64,000 nucleotides of DNA from Pseudochrobactrum sp. sp1633. Its GTDB lineage: Bacteria > Pseudomonadota > Alphaproteobacteria > Rhizobiales > Rhizobiaceae. Below, one piece after another: positions 35,697 to 44,399 of this stretch. Below the pieces are notes generated by a model. That model made no database searches and was not told the DNA's origin. It saw nothing but the letters and a program-made list of their open reading frames with translations. Within the stretch, counting starts at the first letter, position 1. Every line of letters starts with the position of its first letter. The translations under genes were made by a program, and so were the position numbers. Location of the stretch: contig NZ_JARRAE010000002.1 of NCBI RefSeq assembly GCF_030376605.1, positions 186,001-250,000 on the forward strand, given 5' to 3'.

Positions 35697-37187
35697 TCAG
35701 TGATCCTTTGCCGAAGATGAGGTCGTGTGATTGTGAGCTGACGGTGCATGCGGATGGAGGCTCGGCAGATCTTTGCGATTGGCTGCCAGAACCGCTTCGG
35801 CAAAGCCGCTCACCGCTTCCGGCAATTGCATCAGATGCTGATGAATGGATTGCGCCGCGATCTTGCCATCCTGCACGGAGGCAACAGTGAGATCCTGACC
35901 GCCTGCCACACAGTCGCCGCCAGCCCAGATACCTTTGGCGCTGGTGCGGTTTTCTGTATCGACCTTGATGCGTCCGCCACTCATTTCTATGCCGCAGGTA
36001 CCAAGGCCCTGACCATCGAGTTTTTGGCCGATGGCCTTGTAAATCTGGTCGGCGGGCAATGTGAGTGTAGCACCCGTTGCAACGAGTTTTCCGTCACGTT
36101 GCTCAGTGTGAGCAAAGCGGATGGCAACAGCCTGCCCCTGCTCGTTGAGCAGGATTTCTTCCGGTTGCAGGCAATCGCGGATCCCCACGCCTTCGGTCTG
36201 CGCCAGTTGCTGTTCATAGAGGCTGGCATTCATATGTTCGCGGTCACGGCGATAGGCCAGCGTCACATTCTCTGCGCCCAGCCGTTTGATCTGGATAGCA
36301 ATATCAATTGCGGTCATGCCGCCGCCGATAACGACTATATTTTTGCCGATATTCTGGCGAGAAAGGTCGGAGCTTTGACGTAACTCAGCGATGGTGCGCA
36401 CAGCATCCAACACGTTGTCGGCATCTTCACCGGCAATATGCAGCCGGTTTGTGCCGCCAAGGCCTAGCCCTAAAAATACCGCATTATAACCGGAGCGTAA
36501 GGCATCCAGCTGGATGTCTTTGCCGAGCGCTTTGCCGGTTTCAATAGTAATGCCGCCGATTTTTAGAATGAATTCCAGTTCACGGGCAGCAAAATTATCG
36601 ACGCTCTTATAGGAGGCGATGCCATATTCATTGAGGCCGCCGCCTTTCGGGCGCGCTTCAAAAATCGTCACCGTATGGCCTTCGCGTGCCAGCGCATGGG
36701 CGCAGGCAAGACCGGCAGGGCCTGCACCGACAACAGCCACGCTTTTTCCCGTAACCGGCGCACGGGTGAAAGGATGGACGCCGCTTTCCATCAGATGATC
36801 GGTGGCATGCCGCTGCAATAGTCCGATGCGCACCGGTTTGCCTTCTGCGGTTTCACGCACGCAGGCTTCTTCACACAGGGTTTCAGTCGGGCAGACACGG
36901 GCGCACATACCGCCGAGAATATTCTCGCTCAGAATGGTGCGCGCTGCGCCTTGCGGATTACCGCCTGCGATCTGGCGGATGAATTGCGGGATATCAATAT
37001 GGGTCGGGCAGGCCGTCATACATGGCGCATCATAGCAGAAATAGCAGCGGTCGGCCTCTACCAGTGCCTCATGCTTGTCGAGCGGCGGATGTAGGTCGGC
37101 AAACACATCCTGATAATTATCGAGACGGTTCGGTCGGATATCTGCTGCTGTATTGTTGTGCCTGTCATGCGAATGCTGGTCACTCAT
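35697..37187 (-). CDS. preT: NAD-dependent dihydropyrimidine dehydrogenase, subunit PreT
   Basis: A 496-residue FAD/iron-sulfur subunit that takes electrons from NADH and passes them to PreA. The N-terminal Cys clusters (CYFCYDAPC.TACP and GGMCARVCPTETLCEEAC) resemble the glutamate synthase small-chain family. FAD binding is shown by VVGAGPAGLACAHALA and NAD(P) binding by VVIGGGMTAIDIAIQ; a GIWAGGDC motif lies near the end. The C-terminal tail is His/Ser-rich. The frame extends upstream to 37286; I prefer the ATG at 37187 (MSDQHSHD), which follows GGAGGAG and is nearest to the conserved region. It is the first gene of preT-preA. Confidence 0.94.
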   Translation of the reverse strand: MSDQHSHDRHNNTAADIRPNRLDNYQDVFADLHPPLDKHEALVEADRCYFCYDAPCMTACPTHIDIPQFIRQIAGGNPQGAARTILSENILGGMCARVCPTETLCEEACVRETAEGKPVRIGLLQRHATDHLMESGVHPFTRAPVTGKSVAVVGAGPAGLACAHALAREGHTVTIFEARPKGGGLNEYGIASYKSVDNFAARELEFILKIGGITIETGKALGKDIQLDALRSGYNAVFLGLGLGGTNRLHIAGEDADNVLDAVRTIAELRQSSDLSRQNIGKNIVVIGGGMTAIDIAIQIKRLGAENVTLAYRRDREHMNASLYEQQLAQTEGVGIRDCLQPEEILLNEQGQAVAIRFAHTEQRDGKLVATGATLTLPADQIYKAIGQKLDGQGLGTCGIEMSGGRIKVDTENRTSAKGIWAGGDCVAGGQDLTVASVQDGKIAAQSIHQHLMQLPEAVSGFAEAVLAANRKDLPSLHPHAPSAHNHTTSSSAKDH

Positions 37188-37492
37188 GCTCCTGTCACTC
37201 CTCCCGGCATAGTCGCAGTTTAAACTAGCGGTCATGCACTTATAATAAATGTCAGAGGTGCCGGATGGCTGCTTGCGCTGACGCACTGGGCAAAATCCGG
37301 TTATGCAAATGCTGTCTCAGAACGCATAGTGATGCGCGTCCCGCAGTGGTTCATTGCTGCATGGTGGGGAAGCGGCGTGGTTCCCTTATTGAACGCCGGT
37401 TCCGCAATCTGTCAGAGCCGAGCACTTTTTGGTGTGTGTGCTTTTTGCTTCTGTACACTCAGCATGACAGATTTTTGCGGAAGGTCAAATTT

Positions 37493-37508
37493 TTTATCAT
37501 ATGGTCAA
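37493..37508. promoter_or_regulatory. RutR-like operator upstream of preT-preA
   Basis: Plus strand TTTATCA-TA-TGGTCAA matches the RutR consensus TTGACCA-N2-TGGTCAA at 5/7 and 7/7 positions. A further GGTCAAA half-site lies at 37483-37489, and a minus-strand TTGTCA (37512-37517) could be the -35. It lies within the 354-bp gap between coxG and preT, about 305 bp before the preT start; the rest of the gap holds nothing I can assign. RutR itself is encoded 3 kb away. Confidence 0.6.
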
Positions 37509-37541
37509 ATATGACAATTATACTCATGAAATAGCGCTGAT

Positions 37542-38012
37542 TTATACGGTTTTCTGACGCACGCTTTGCGCTGCGGCTTCGCCGATATTGGCGAAAAACC
37601 GGTCAGCAATTTTGCGTGCTGCATTGCCTAGCAGTTTGGTGCCGAGTTGGGCAATTTTGCCGCCTGCATCACCATTGATGGTATAGCGCAGAATGGTCAC
37701 ATCAGGGCTTTCTTCGATTAGTTCCACGTCGGCACTGCCTGCTGCAAAACCGGCCAGCGAGCCCTGACCTTCACCGCTGATCGTATAGGAAAAAGGCGGG
37801 TTGAGATTGGAGAGGATCAGCAAGCCGTGAAAGCGGATTTTGATGAGGCTGAGATTAACAAGAATGGCCGCCTGAATGTCGGTTTCCGAGAGCCGCTCCA
37901 GTGTTTCGCAACCCGGAATACAGGGCTTGAGAACGTCTACATCATTCATCGCATCCCATACAGCCTGTCTTGGTGCCTGAATGCGTTCTTCACCGGTCAG
38001 ATCCATATCCAT
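37542..38012 (-). CDS. coxG: CoxG family (SRPBCC) protein, carbon monoxide dehydrogenase subunit G-like
   Basis: A 156-residue SRPBCC-fold protein with the family pattern of CoxG: ERIQAPRQAVWDAMNDVDVLKPCIPGCE at the start, and GGKIAQLGTKLLGNAARKIADRFF near the end. CoxG helps mature or anchor molybdenum hydroxylases (CO dehydrogenase type) at the membrane. No molybdenum hydroxylase genes are in the window; the related maturation factor xdhC is 10 kb away. The second ATG (38006) is better spaced from AAAGG and may be the true start. The gene ends just upstream of the preT promoter region and reads toward it. Confidence 0.85.
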   Translation of the reverse strand: MDMDLTGEERIQAPRQAVWDAMNDVDVLKPCIPGCETLERLSETDIQAAILVNLSLIKIRFHGLLILSNLNPPFSYTISGEGQGSLAGFAAGSADVELIEESPDVTILRYTINGDAGGKIAQLGTKLLGNAARKIADRFFANIGEAAAQSVRQKTV

Positions 38013-38205
38013 CCTTTAAAACTTATGTAGTGCAGAATATTTTTAACCCGCTATCTTGTTAATGATATCGGTTTCAATCACAAGAAAACAACGTCTGAAT
38101 TTTGTTTTTATTTATCATACCCTTAAAACACTTCAATCGGTTCATATTTAAAGTGTTATAGGTTTTATTTGAGAAGCAGTTATTCTTTATTCGGGAGTGG
38201 TTGGC

Positions 38206-39858
38206 ATGGCAGGAAATGAAGCGGCAATTGCGGCAGGTATTGCTGCGCTGAAAGCACATTGGCAGACAGCTGCGCAGCAGCAAAATATGCGTACAGCCTT
38301 TGCCGCAGATCCGCAGCGTTTTGCCCGCTATTCCCTGAAACTGGATGATTTGCTGCTCGACTGGTCGAAGTGTCGTGTCAATGATGAGACTATGGCGCTG
38401 CTGAAAAATCTGGCTGTGGCCTGCGATGTTGAAGGCCAGCGCAATGCCATGTTTGCCGGAGAGCCGATCAATACCACGGAAAACCGTGCGGTATTGCATG
38501 TGGCGCTGCGGACAAAGCAGGATGATGTGATTATAACAGACGGTGAAAATGTCGTGCCGCAGGTGCAGGATGTGCTGCACCGTATGGGCCTTTTTAGCGA
38601 GGCAATCCGTGCCGGTGAACTGGCGGGTGCAACAGGACGCACAATCACTGATGTGGTGAATATCGGGATCGGCGGTTCAGACCTCGGGCCGGTGATGGCA
38701 ACGCTCGCACTGACGCCGTATCATGACGGGCCGAATACCCATTTCGTTTCCAATATTGATCCGGCGCATATTGCCGATACGCTGCGCGATCTTGATCCGG
38801 AAACCACGCTGGTCATCATCGCTTCCAAAACTTTCACGACGATTGAAACCATGACCAATGCGAAAACTGCCCGCAAATGGGTGGCAGATGCTCTGGGCGA
38901 AAAAGCTGTTGGCGCGCATTTTGCCGCCGTTTCGACAGCGCTGGATAAGGTTGCTGCCTTCGGTATTCAACCGGAGCGGGTGTTCGGTTTCTGGGACTGG
39001 GTTGGCGGGCGCTATTCCGTGTGGTCGTCCATCGGTCTGCCGGTGATGCTGGCGATTGGTGCGCATAGGTTTCAAGAATTTCTAGCCGGTGCCCATGCAA
39101 TGGACGAGCATTTCCGCACCGCGCCGTTTGAGCAGAATCTGCCGATGATGCTGGGCATGATCGGCTATTGGCATCGTGAAATCTGCGGCTTTGGCAGCCG
39201 CGCAATTATCCCATACGATCAGCATCTGGCGCGTTTACCTGCCTATTTGCAGCAGCTGGATATGGAATCCAACGGCAAGAGTGTGAAGCGTGACGGTACG
39301 CCGGTTTCCGGTGTCACCGGCCCTGTGGTCTGGGGCGAACCCGGCACCAACGGGCAACATGCTTTCTTCCAGCTTTTGCATCAGGGAACCGATACAATCC
39401 CACTGGAATTTATGATCGCAGTGCATACGCATGAGCCGGAATTGCTGGAACAGCATCAGATGTTGCTGGCCAATTGTTTTGCCCAGAGCGAGGCTTTGAT
39501 GAAAGGCCGCACACTGGAAGAGGCGCAGACGCAGTTGCGCGCGCGCAAATTGCCGGAAGCAGAAGTGGAGCGCATTGCCCCGCATCGTGTTTTCTCCGGC
39601 AATCGCCCGTCGGTCACTATTCTCTATGACAAGCTGACACCTTTTGCCCTTGGGCGTCTGATCGCGCTTTATGAACACCGTGTTTTTGTTGAAGCACAGC
39701 TCTTTGGTATCAATGCGTTTGACCAGTGGGGTGTTGAGCTTGGCAAAGAACTGGCAACAGAATTGCTGGATGTCGTTACAGGGCAACAAAGTGCCGGTAA
39801 TCGTGATGTCTCAACGCAAGGTCTGATTGCGCATGTGCATCAGGCATCACAGATGTAA
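38206..39858 (+). CDS. pgi: glucose-6-phosphate isomerase
   Basis: A 550-residue Pgi that interconverts glucose 6-phosphate and fructose 6-phosphate in the cytosol. It shows [13 protein letters not shown] (phosphate binding), [13 protein letters not shown], and the signature region [21 protein letters not shown] followed by MESNGKSV with the catalytic Glu, and the late catalytic His in LLHQGTD and Lys in [12 protein letters not shown]. The ATG at 38206 is preceded by GGGAG. Length matches proteobacterial enzymes. It appears monocistronic. Confidence 0.98.
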   Translation: MAGNEAAIAAGIAALKAHWQTAAQQQNMRTAFAADPQRFARYSLKLDDLLLDWSKCRVNDETMALLKNLAVACDVEGQRNAMFAGEPINTTENRAVLHVALRTKQDDVIITDGENVVPQVQDVLHRMGLFSEAIRAGELAGATGRTITDVVNIGIGGSDLGPVMATLALTPYHDGPNTHFVSNIDPAHIADTLRDLDPETTLVIIASKTFTTIETMTNAKTARKWVADALGEKAVGAHFAAVSTALDKVAAFGIQPERVFGFWDWVGGRYSVWSSIGLPVMLAIGAHRFQEFLAGAHAMDEHFRTAPFEQNLPMMLGMIGYWHREICGFGSRAIIPYDQHLARLPAYLQQLDMESNGKSVKRDGTPVSGVTGPVVWGEPGTNGQHAFFQLLHQGTDTIPLEFMIAVHTHEPELLEQHQMLLANCFAQSEALMKGRTLEEAQTQLRARKLPEAEVERIAPHRVFSGNRPSVTILYDKLTPFALGRLIALYEHRVFVEAQLFGINAFDQWGVELGKELATELLDVVTGQQSAGNRDVSTQGLIAHVHQASQM

Positions 39859-40003
39859 AAACCTGATCCTCATACACTGAAAAATTATTCGTCGAGACGT
39901 GACAATCATTCGTTTTTCGTGTTTGTTGATAATGGTTTATGGAGTAACCGCCGGAATAAGGTGATTGAAAATCCTGTCCGGCGGTCAATGGGTGGAAGAC
40001 ATT

Positions 40004-41065
40004 ATGAAAACTGATCGGATACAGTTTGCCGGTGATGTGCCGGGCATTCAGGTCGAATTGCGTGTGCTGCGTTTTGAAGGCACAGATACAAGCGCGCCGA
40101 CAGCTTATTTGCAGTCATCATTGCATGGCGCTGAATTGCCAGGGCAGGCTGCGCTGCATTTCCTGATTCCGATGCTGCGCAAAGCGGCAGATGAAGGCCG
40201 CATCAAAGGCGATATCACAATTGTGCCGCAGGCCAATCCAGTGGCTTCCAATCAGTGGCAGAGCCATCAGCATCTTGGCCGTTTTGATTTCTTCTCTGGT
40301 GTGAATTTCAATCGTAATTTCCCGCTTCTGGAGAATTTTGACACCTCTGCACTGCCACAGCCTGATGCACCGATTTCGCTTGATAAACGCATCAAGGCCA
40401 TGCTTGTCCGCATGGCGCTGAAACATGAGATTGTGCTTGATCTGCATTGCGATGATGAGAGCGAAAACTATCTCTATGTGCATGAGAATTATGCGGAAGA
40501 TCTGCGTGATCTGGCAACGGCACTGCGCTCGACCGCTATTCTCGCGGGCGATTCAACTGTCAGCGCGGCTTTTGAAGAGGCCTGCGTTAATCCGCTTTTG
40601 CATATGAAGGAGGGCGAGCGCGATATGCGCCGTCGCGCGGTCACAACTGTTGAGTTCCGTGGTCTCAATGATGTTGATCCGGCCACAGGTCTGGCTGATG
40701 CGGAAGGGCTCTATCGTTTCCTCGTGCATCGCGGCGTGGTGGAAGATGCATCCAGCCAGCTTGGCGAAGCATTTAACGGCCCGATTGCACCGTTCTCTCG
40801 TGTAGAGATTCTCCGTGCCCCGCAGGGCGGCATGGTGCTGTATCATGTGGCGCTGGGTGAGATTGTCAAAAAAGGCGATCTGCTGGCAACGATTGTAACC
40901 GTACCGGGTGAGCCTGAGCATGATATCAAGCTCTGCGCGCCGCAGGCCGGTCGCGTTTTAACCTATCGCAGCCTGCGCTATCTGCGCCGTGGCGATGATG
41001 TGATGAAGCTGATCGGTGATGAACCATCGGCGCAGGCAAAACCTGCGGGCTCGCTGGAGGCATAA
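40004..41065 (+). CDS. AstE/AspA-family zinc deacylase (succinylglutamate desuccinylase/aspartoacylase-like)
   Basis: A 353-residue M14-fold amidohydrolase. Zinc-site features are LHGAELPGQAALHF and the DLHCDDESENYLYVHE segment; a C-terminal beta-barrel extension (RVEILRAPQGGMVLYHVALGEIVKKGD) resembles a lipoyl/hybrid motif found in AspA-like proteins, including the DoeB deacetylase of ectoine breakdown. The substrate is an N-acyl amino acid or similar, not determined. The frame extends to 39965, but the ATG at 40004 with GGAAG five bases before it fits best. The stop overlaps the start of the HAD gene by one base, so the two are coupled. Confidence 0.88.
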   Translation: MKTDRIQFAGDVPGIQVELRVLRFEGTDTSAPTAYLQSSLHGAELPGQAALHFLIPMLRKAADEGRIKGDITIVPQANPVASNQWQSHQHLGRFDFFSGVNFNRNFPLLENFDTSALPQPDAPISLDKRIKAMLVRMALKHEIVLDLHCDDESENYLYVHENYAEDLRDLATALRSTAILAGDSTVSAAFEEACVNPLLHMKEGERDMRRRAVTTVEFRGLNDVDPATGLADAEGLYRFLVHRGVVEDASSQLGEAFNGPIAPFSRVEILRAPQGGMVLYHVALGEIVKKGDLLATIVTVPGEPEHDIKLCAPQAGRVLTYRSLRYLRRGDDVMKLIGDEPSAQAKPAGSLEA

Positions 41066-41805
41066 TGTCAGAAACTGTAGCAGTGCCGTCCGGCTCTAAA
41101 AAGATGATCCGTGCCATTCTTTTCGACAAGGATGGCACGCTGGTTGATTTTAACAGGACCTGGTATTCCATCTCCTGTGAACTGGCCAGACGCTCTGCTG
41201 CCGGTGATGATGTGCTGGCACAATCCTTGCTGAATGCCGGTGGTTATGATGCTGAGGCGGAAAAATTCCGCGCCAACTCAGTCATCGCGGCCGGTACGGT
41301 TGAGGATATTGTCGCGCTCTGGCATCCGCAGGATACAGACGAGCAACGCCGTGCACGCGTGGCTGAATATGACACTTACGGTGTTGAAGAGGGCGCAAAG
41401 CAGGCGGTTGCCGTTGAGGCGCTGAGCCAGACCTTGCAGGCGCTGAAAGATGCCGGTTTTGTCCTTGGCATTGCTACCAATGACTCCGAGGCCGGTGCGC
41501 GGGCAACGGCTGCAGCGCTTGGCATCAGTGATCTGTTCTCCGGCTTCATCGGCTATGATACGGCAGCGCGTGCTAAGCCTTATGCCGATCCGCTGCTGCA
41601 TTTTGCGGCAGAAGTCGGTGTGGCACCGGAGCAGGTGGCGATGGTTGGCGACAATCCGCATGATATGGAATGCGCCAGAGCGGCCAAAGCGGGTCTCGCT
41701 GTTGGCGTGCTGACGGGCAATAGTCCGCGTGAAGTGCTTGAACCGCTGGCCGATATTGTGCTGCCGTCTATTGCGGATTTGCCGGACTATCTGGCCGGAA
41801 AGTAA
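41065..41805 (+). CDS. HAD-family phosphatase (phosphoglycolate phosphatase-like)
   Basis: A 246-residue haloacid-dehalogenase hydrolase with motif I FDKDGTLVDFN, motif II GIATND, a Lys in RAKPYADP and motif IV VGDNPHDMECA. A helical cap lies between motifs I and II. It would dephosphorylate a small metabolite in the cytosol. It is coupled by a one-base TAATG overlap to the upstream deacylase, an arrangement that suggests a shared substrate pathway I cannot name. Confidence 0.92.
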   Translation: MSETVAVPSGSKKMIRAILFDKDGTLVDFNRTWYSISCELARRSAAGDDVLAQSLLNAGGYDAEAEKFRANSVIAAGTVEDIVALWHPQDTDEQRRARVAEYDTYGVEEGAKQAVAVEALSQTLQALKDAGFVLGIATNDSEAGARATAAALGISDLFSGFIGYDTAARAKPYADPLLHFAAEVGVAPEQVAMVGDNPHDMECARAAKAGLAVGVLTGNSPREVLEPLADIVLPSIADLPDYLAGK

Positions 41806-41821
41806 TTTCTGTTTTTATTAA

Positions 41822-41856
41822 AATTAAAGGCCGGTGTTTTGCACCGGCCTTTAATT
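41822..41856. terminator. bidirectional rho-independent terminator
   Basis: A 15-bp perfect stem with core AAAGGCCGGTG / CACCGGCCTTT and a TTTTG loop, between the convergent HAD and fadD genes. Confidence 0.9.
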
Positions 41857-41860
41857 GTTT

Positions 41861-43924
41861 TTAGCGCAATTCGCGGCGCAGGATTTTACCGACATTGCTT
41901 TTCGGCAGGCTGTCGCGGAATTCAATCATGCGTGGGCGTTTATAATTGGTCAGCCGTTCTGCACAGAAAGCTTTCAGTGCCTCCTCGGTCAGTTCGGGGT
42001 CGCGCCGCACGACAAAGAGTTTCACCACTTCGCCGGAATGTTCATTGGCAATGCCGATAGCGGCTGCTTCGACAACGCCGGGATGTTCCGCAGCCACTTC
42101 CTCAATCTCATTTGGATAGACATTGAAGCCGGAGACAAGGATCATATCCTTTTTGCGGTCGACAATCTTGGTGAAACCAGCTTCATTCATGAAACCCATG
42201 TCGCCGGTACGGAAGAAACCATCGGCAAAAATTGCCTTGGCTGTTTCATCCTGCCGGTTCCAATAGCCTTTCATGACTTGCGGGCCGCGCACGCAGACCT
42301 CACCGACTTCGCCCAATGGCACGTCATTGCCGTCATCATCGCGGATAGCAACATCGGAACCCGGTACCGGCAGACCGATTGTGCCGGAAAACTCCGTGGC
42401 ATCGAGCACATTGGCTGTGGCAACCGGCGAGGTTTCAGAAAGGCCATAGCCTTCCGTAATCAGGCAACCGGTCATTTTCTCCCAGCGCTCGGCAACAGGA
42501 CGTTGTACTGCCATGCCGCCGCCAAGTGTGAGGATCAGCGGTTTGAAATCCAGCCTGCGGAAATCCGCATTCTCCATCAGGGCATTGAACAGGGTGTTCA
42601 GACCCGGAAAAATATGGAACGGCGCTTTTTGCAACTCTTTCACAAAAGCCGGAATATCACGCGGATTAGGAATCAGCACATTGCGCGCGCCCTGCTGAAT
42701 GCCCATCATTGCATTCACGGTGAGTGCAAAAATATGATAGAGCGGCAAGGCGCAGATATAGCTGATATTTTCCGGCCGTCCTTTGCGCCGGAAGGCAACA
42801 TCCAGCCACAGCCGCATCTGCTCCACATTAGCGAGGATATTGCTTTGCATCAGCATGGCACCTTTGGAAATACCGGTGGTGCCGCCTGTATATTGCAGAA
42901 AAGCCAAATCATCCGGCGCGATGCTGACCGGCTTTAAAGTCTGTTTTGCACCGGAGGCGAGAACAGATTTGAAGCTGTTATGTGCCGGAATGTTCCATGC
43001 AGGCACCATTTTCTTGACGCGCCGCACGACGAAATTGATCAGCGCACCCTTCAGGCCATGCATATCGCCCATAGAGGCGACAATCACATGCTTGACCGGT
43101 GAGTTGGCCAGCACTTTCTCGAGTGTATGGGCAAAATTCTCAAGAATGATGATCGCTTTGGCACCGGCATCACTGAGCTGATGTTCCAGCTCGCGCGGGG
43201 TGTAAAGCGGGTTCACATTCACAACAACAAGGCCTGCGCGCAAAATAGCAGTAATCGCAATCGGATATTGCAGCACATTCGGCATCATCACGGCCACGCG
43301 GTCGCCTTTGACCAGCCCGCGTGATTGCAGCCATGCAGCAAGTGCCTCGGATTTTTCATCCAACTCTTTATAGGACAGCGATTTGTCCATGCAGGTGAAA
43401 GCAGGGCGGTCACCGTATTTTTTGCAGGATGTCAGGATCAGATCGGCAATCGACTGATAGGGTGATGGTTCCAGCTGATGCGCCACGCCTTGTGGATAGC
43501 TGTTGAGCCACGGCTTTGCGTCATAAGGGCTGGAACGGACGGCGGCTTTTTGCGCCGCAGGAGCCGTTTTTTTGGAAGATGCAGCGGTCACTGCCACGTC
43601 ATCAGATTTTTTTTCAACGACGGCCGGTTTGGTTGCTGCGGCTTTGGTTGTCACTTTTTTTGGAGTGGTTTTCGCCGCTGCTTTGCTCTCCGTTGCCGGT
43701 TTGGCCGGAGCTTTTACCTTGGTGGTGTTTGCAGCCGCGTCTGCTTTTTTGGCCGCAGTCTTTGGCGCGGCTTTTACTGGCGCTGCTTTTGTCGCTGTTG
43801 TTTTTTTAGCTGCGGTTTCTTTGACCGGTTTCACTTCGGCTGATTTTGCAGCAGTAGTTCCGGCTTTCTTTGCAGTGCTTTTGGTTGCACCGGCTTTGGC
43901 ATTCCCATCACTCGAACGTGTCAT
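41861..43924 (-). CDS. fadD: long-chain fatty acid-CoA ligase with a histone-H1-like N-terminal tail
   Basis: A 687-residue acyl-CoA synthetase. The enzyme part (residues about 133-687) has the AMP-binding P-loop LQYTGGTTGISKGAM, YGLSETSPV, FFRTGD, DRKKDMILVSGFNVYPNEIEE and the terminal catalytic Lys in NVGKILRREL. In front lies a tail of about 130 residues made almost wholly of Ala, Lys, Thr, Pro and Val, with 28 Lys and AAKK/TPKK repeats like histone H1 C-terminal tails. GGGAGG precedes the ATG at 43924, and no in-frame start occurs near the enzyme domain, so the tail is probably translated. Typical FadD proteins are about 560 residues. The tail could bind nucleic acid or acidic lipid; this is inference. 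Confidence 0.93.
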   Translation of the reverse strand: MTRSSDGNAKAGATKSTAKKAGTTAAKSAEVKPVKETAAKKTTATKAAPVKAAPKTAAKKADAAANTTKVKAPAKPATESKAAAKTTPKKVTTKAAATKPAVVEKKSDDVAVTAASSKKTAPAAQKAAVRSSPYDAKPWLNSYPQGVAHQLEPSPYQSIADLILTSCKKYGDRPAFTCMDKSLSYKELDEKSEALAAWLQSRGLVKGDRVAVMMPNVLQYPIAITAILRAGLVVVNVNPLYTPRELEHQLSDAGAKAIIILENFAHTLEKVLANSPVKHVIVASMGDMHGLKGALINFVVRRVKKMVPAWNIPAHNSFKSVLASGAKQTLKPVSIAPDDLAFLQYTGGTTGISKGAMLMQSNILANVEQMRLWLDVAFRRKGRPENISYICALPLYHIFALTVNAMMGIQQGARNVLIPNPRDIPAFVKELQKAPFHIFPGLNTLFNALMENADFRRLDFKPLILTLGGGMAVQRPVAERWEKMTGCLITEGYGLSETSPVATANVLDATEFSGTIGLPVPGSDVAIRDDDGNDVPLGEVGEVCVRGPQVMKGYWNRQDETAKAIFADGFFRTGDMGFMNEAGFTKIVDRKKDMILVSGFNVYPNEIEEVAAEHPGVVEAAAIGIANEHSGEVVKLFVVRRDPELTEEALKAFCAERLTNYKRPRMIEFRDSLPKSNVGKILRRELR

Positions 43925-44399
43925 TCTGCCTCCCAGAATTCCTGTTGTGTCGGCATATGCCCCCGGAGAATAATCCGGTGTTCCGGCTCTCCTCGCTGTA
44001 ACCGGGCTGCCAACAACTTAACCAAGATTATGCCGAGATCAATATCCGGACATAAACTTTCCATTGACGTAAACGTAAATTCTTTATCAGGCAATATGCC
44101 TGACAACACTATCCGTTTTGAATATCGGATTGGCAGACAATTTTTCGTCACTACGGACATAGTGTGCTGAGCGCAATAAAATTTCTGCGGACGAGGCTTT
44201 TCGAAATGGTAATCTCATAAATCTCTCATAAATAAACAAAAAACTGAAGTTAATAGCAGTGTTATAAAATTATGTGTCTTTTGATGCGCCGCGTAAGCTT
44301 TATGCTCTGAAAAGTAGATTCCAAAGACAGATATCACCTGATTGCTGAGTGATTTCGGGCATCACGCAGCTATTATGATCTGTATAGGAGCCAATCGCA
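43925..44399. other. intergenic region between divergent fadD and cystathionine beta-synthase genes
   Basis: About 475 bp. A 79-codon minus-strand frame (43921-44160) ends in ATGA overlap with the fadD start but has no recognisable domain; I do not call it a gene. AT-rich sequence near 44200-44270 may contain promoters. No clear dyad was found. Confidence 0.4.

Noticed and set aside
43921-44160. 79-codon frame overlapping the fadD start by ATGA
   Set aside because: The overlap is suggestive, but no domain or convincing ribosome-binding site was seen.
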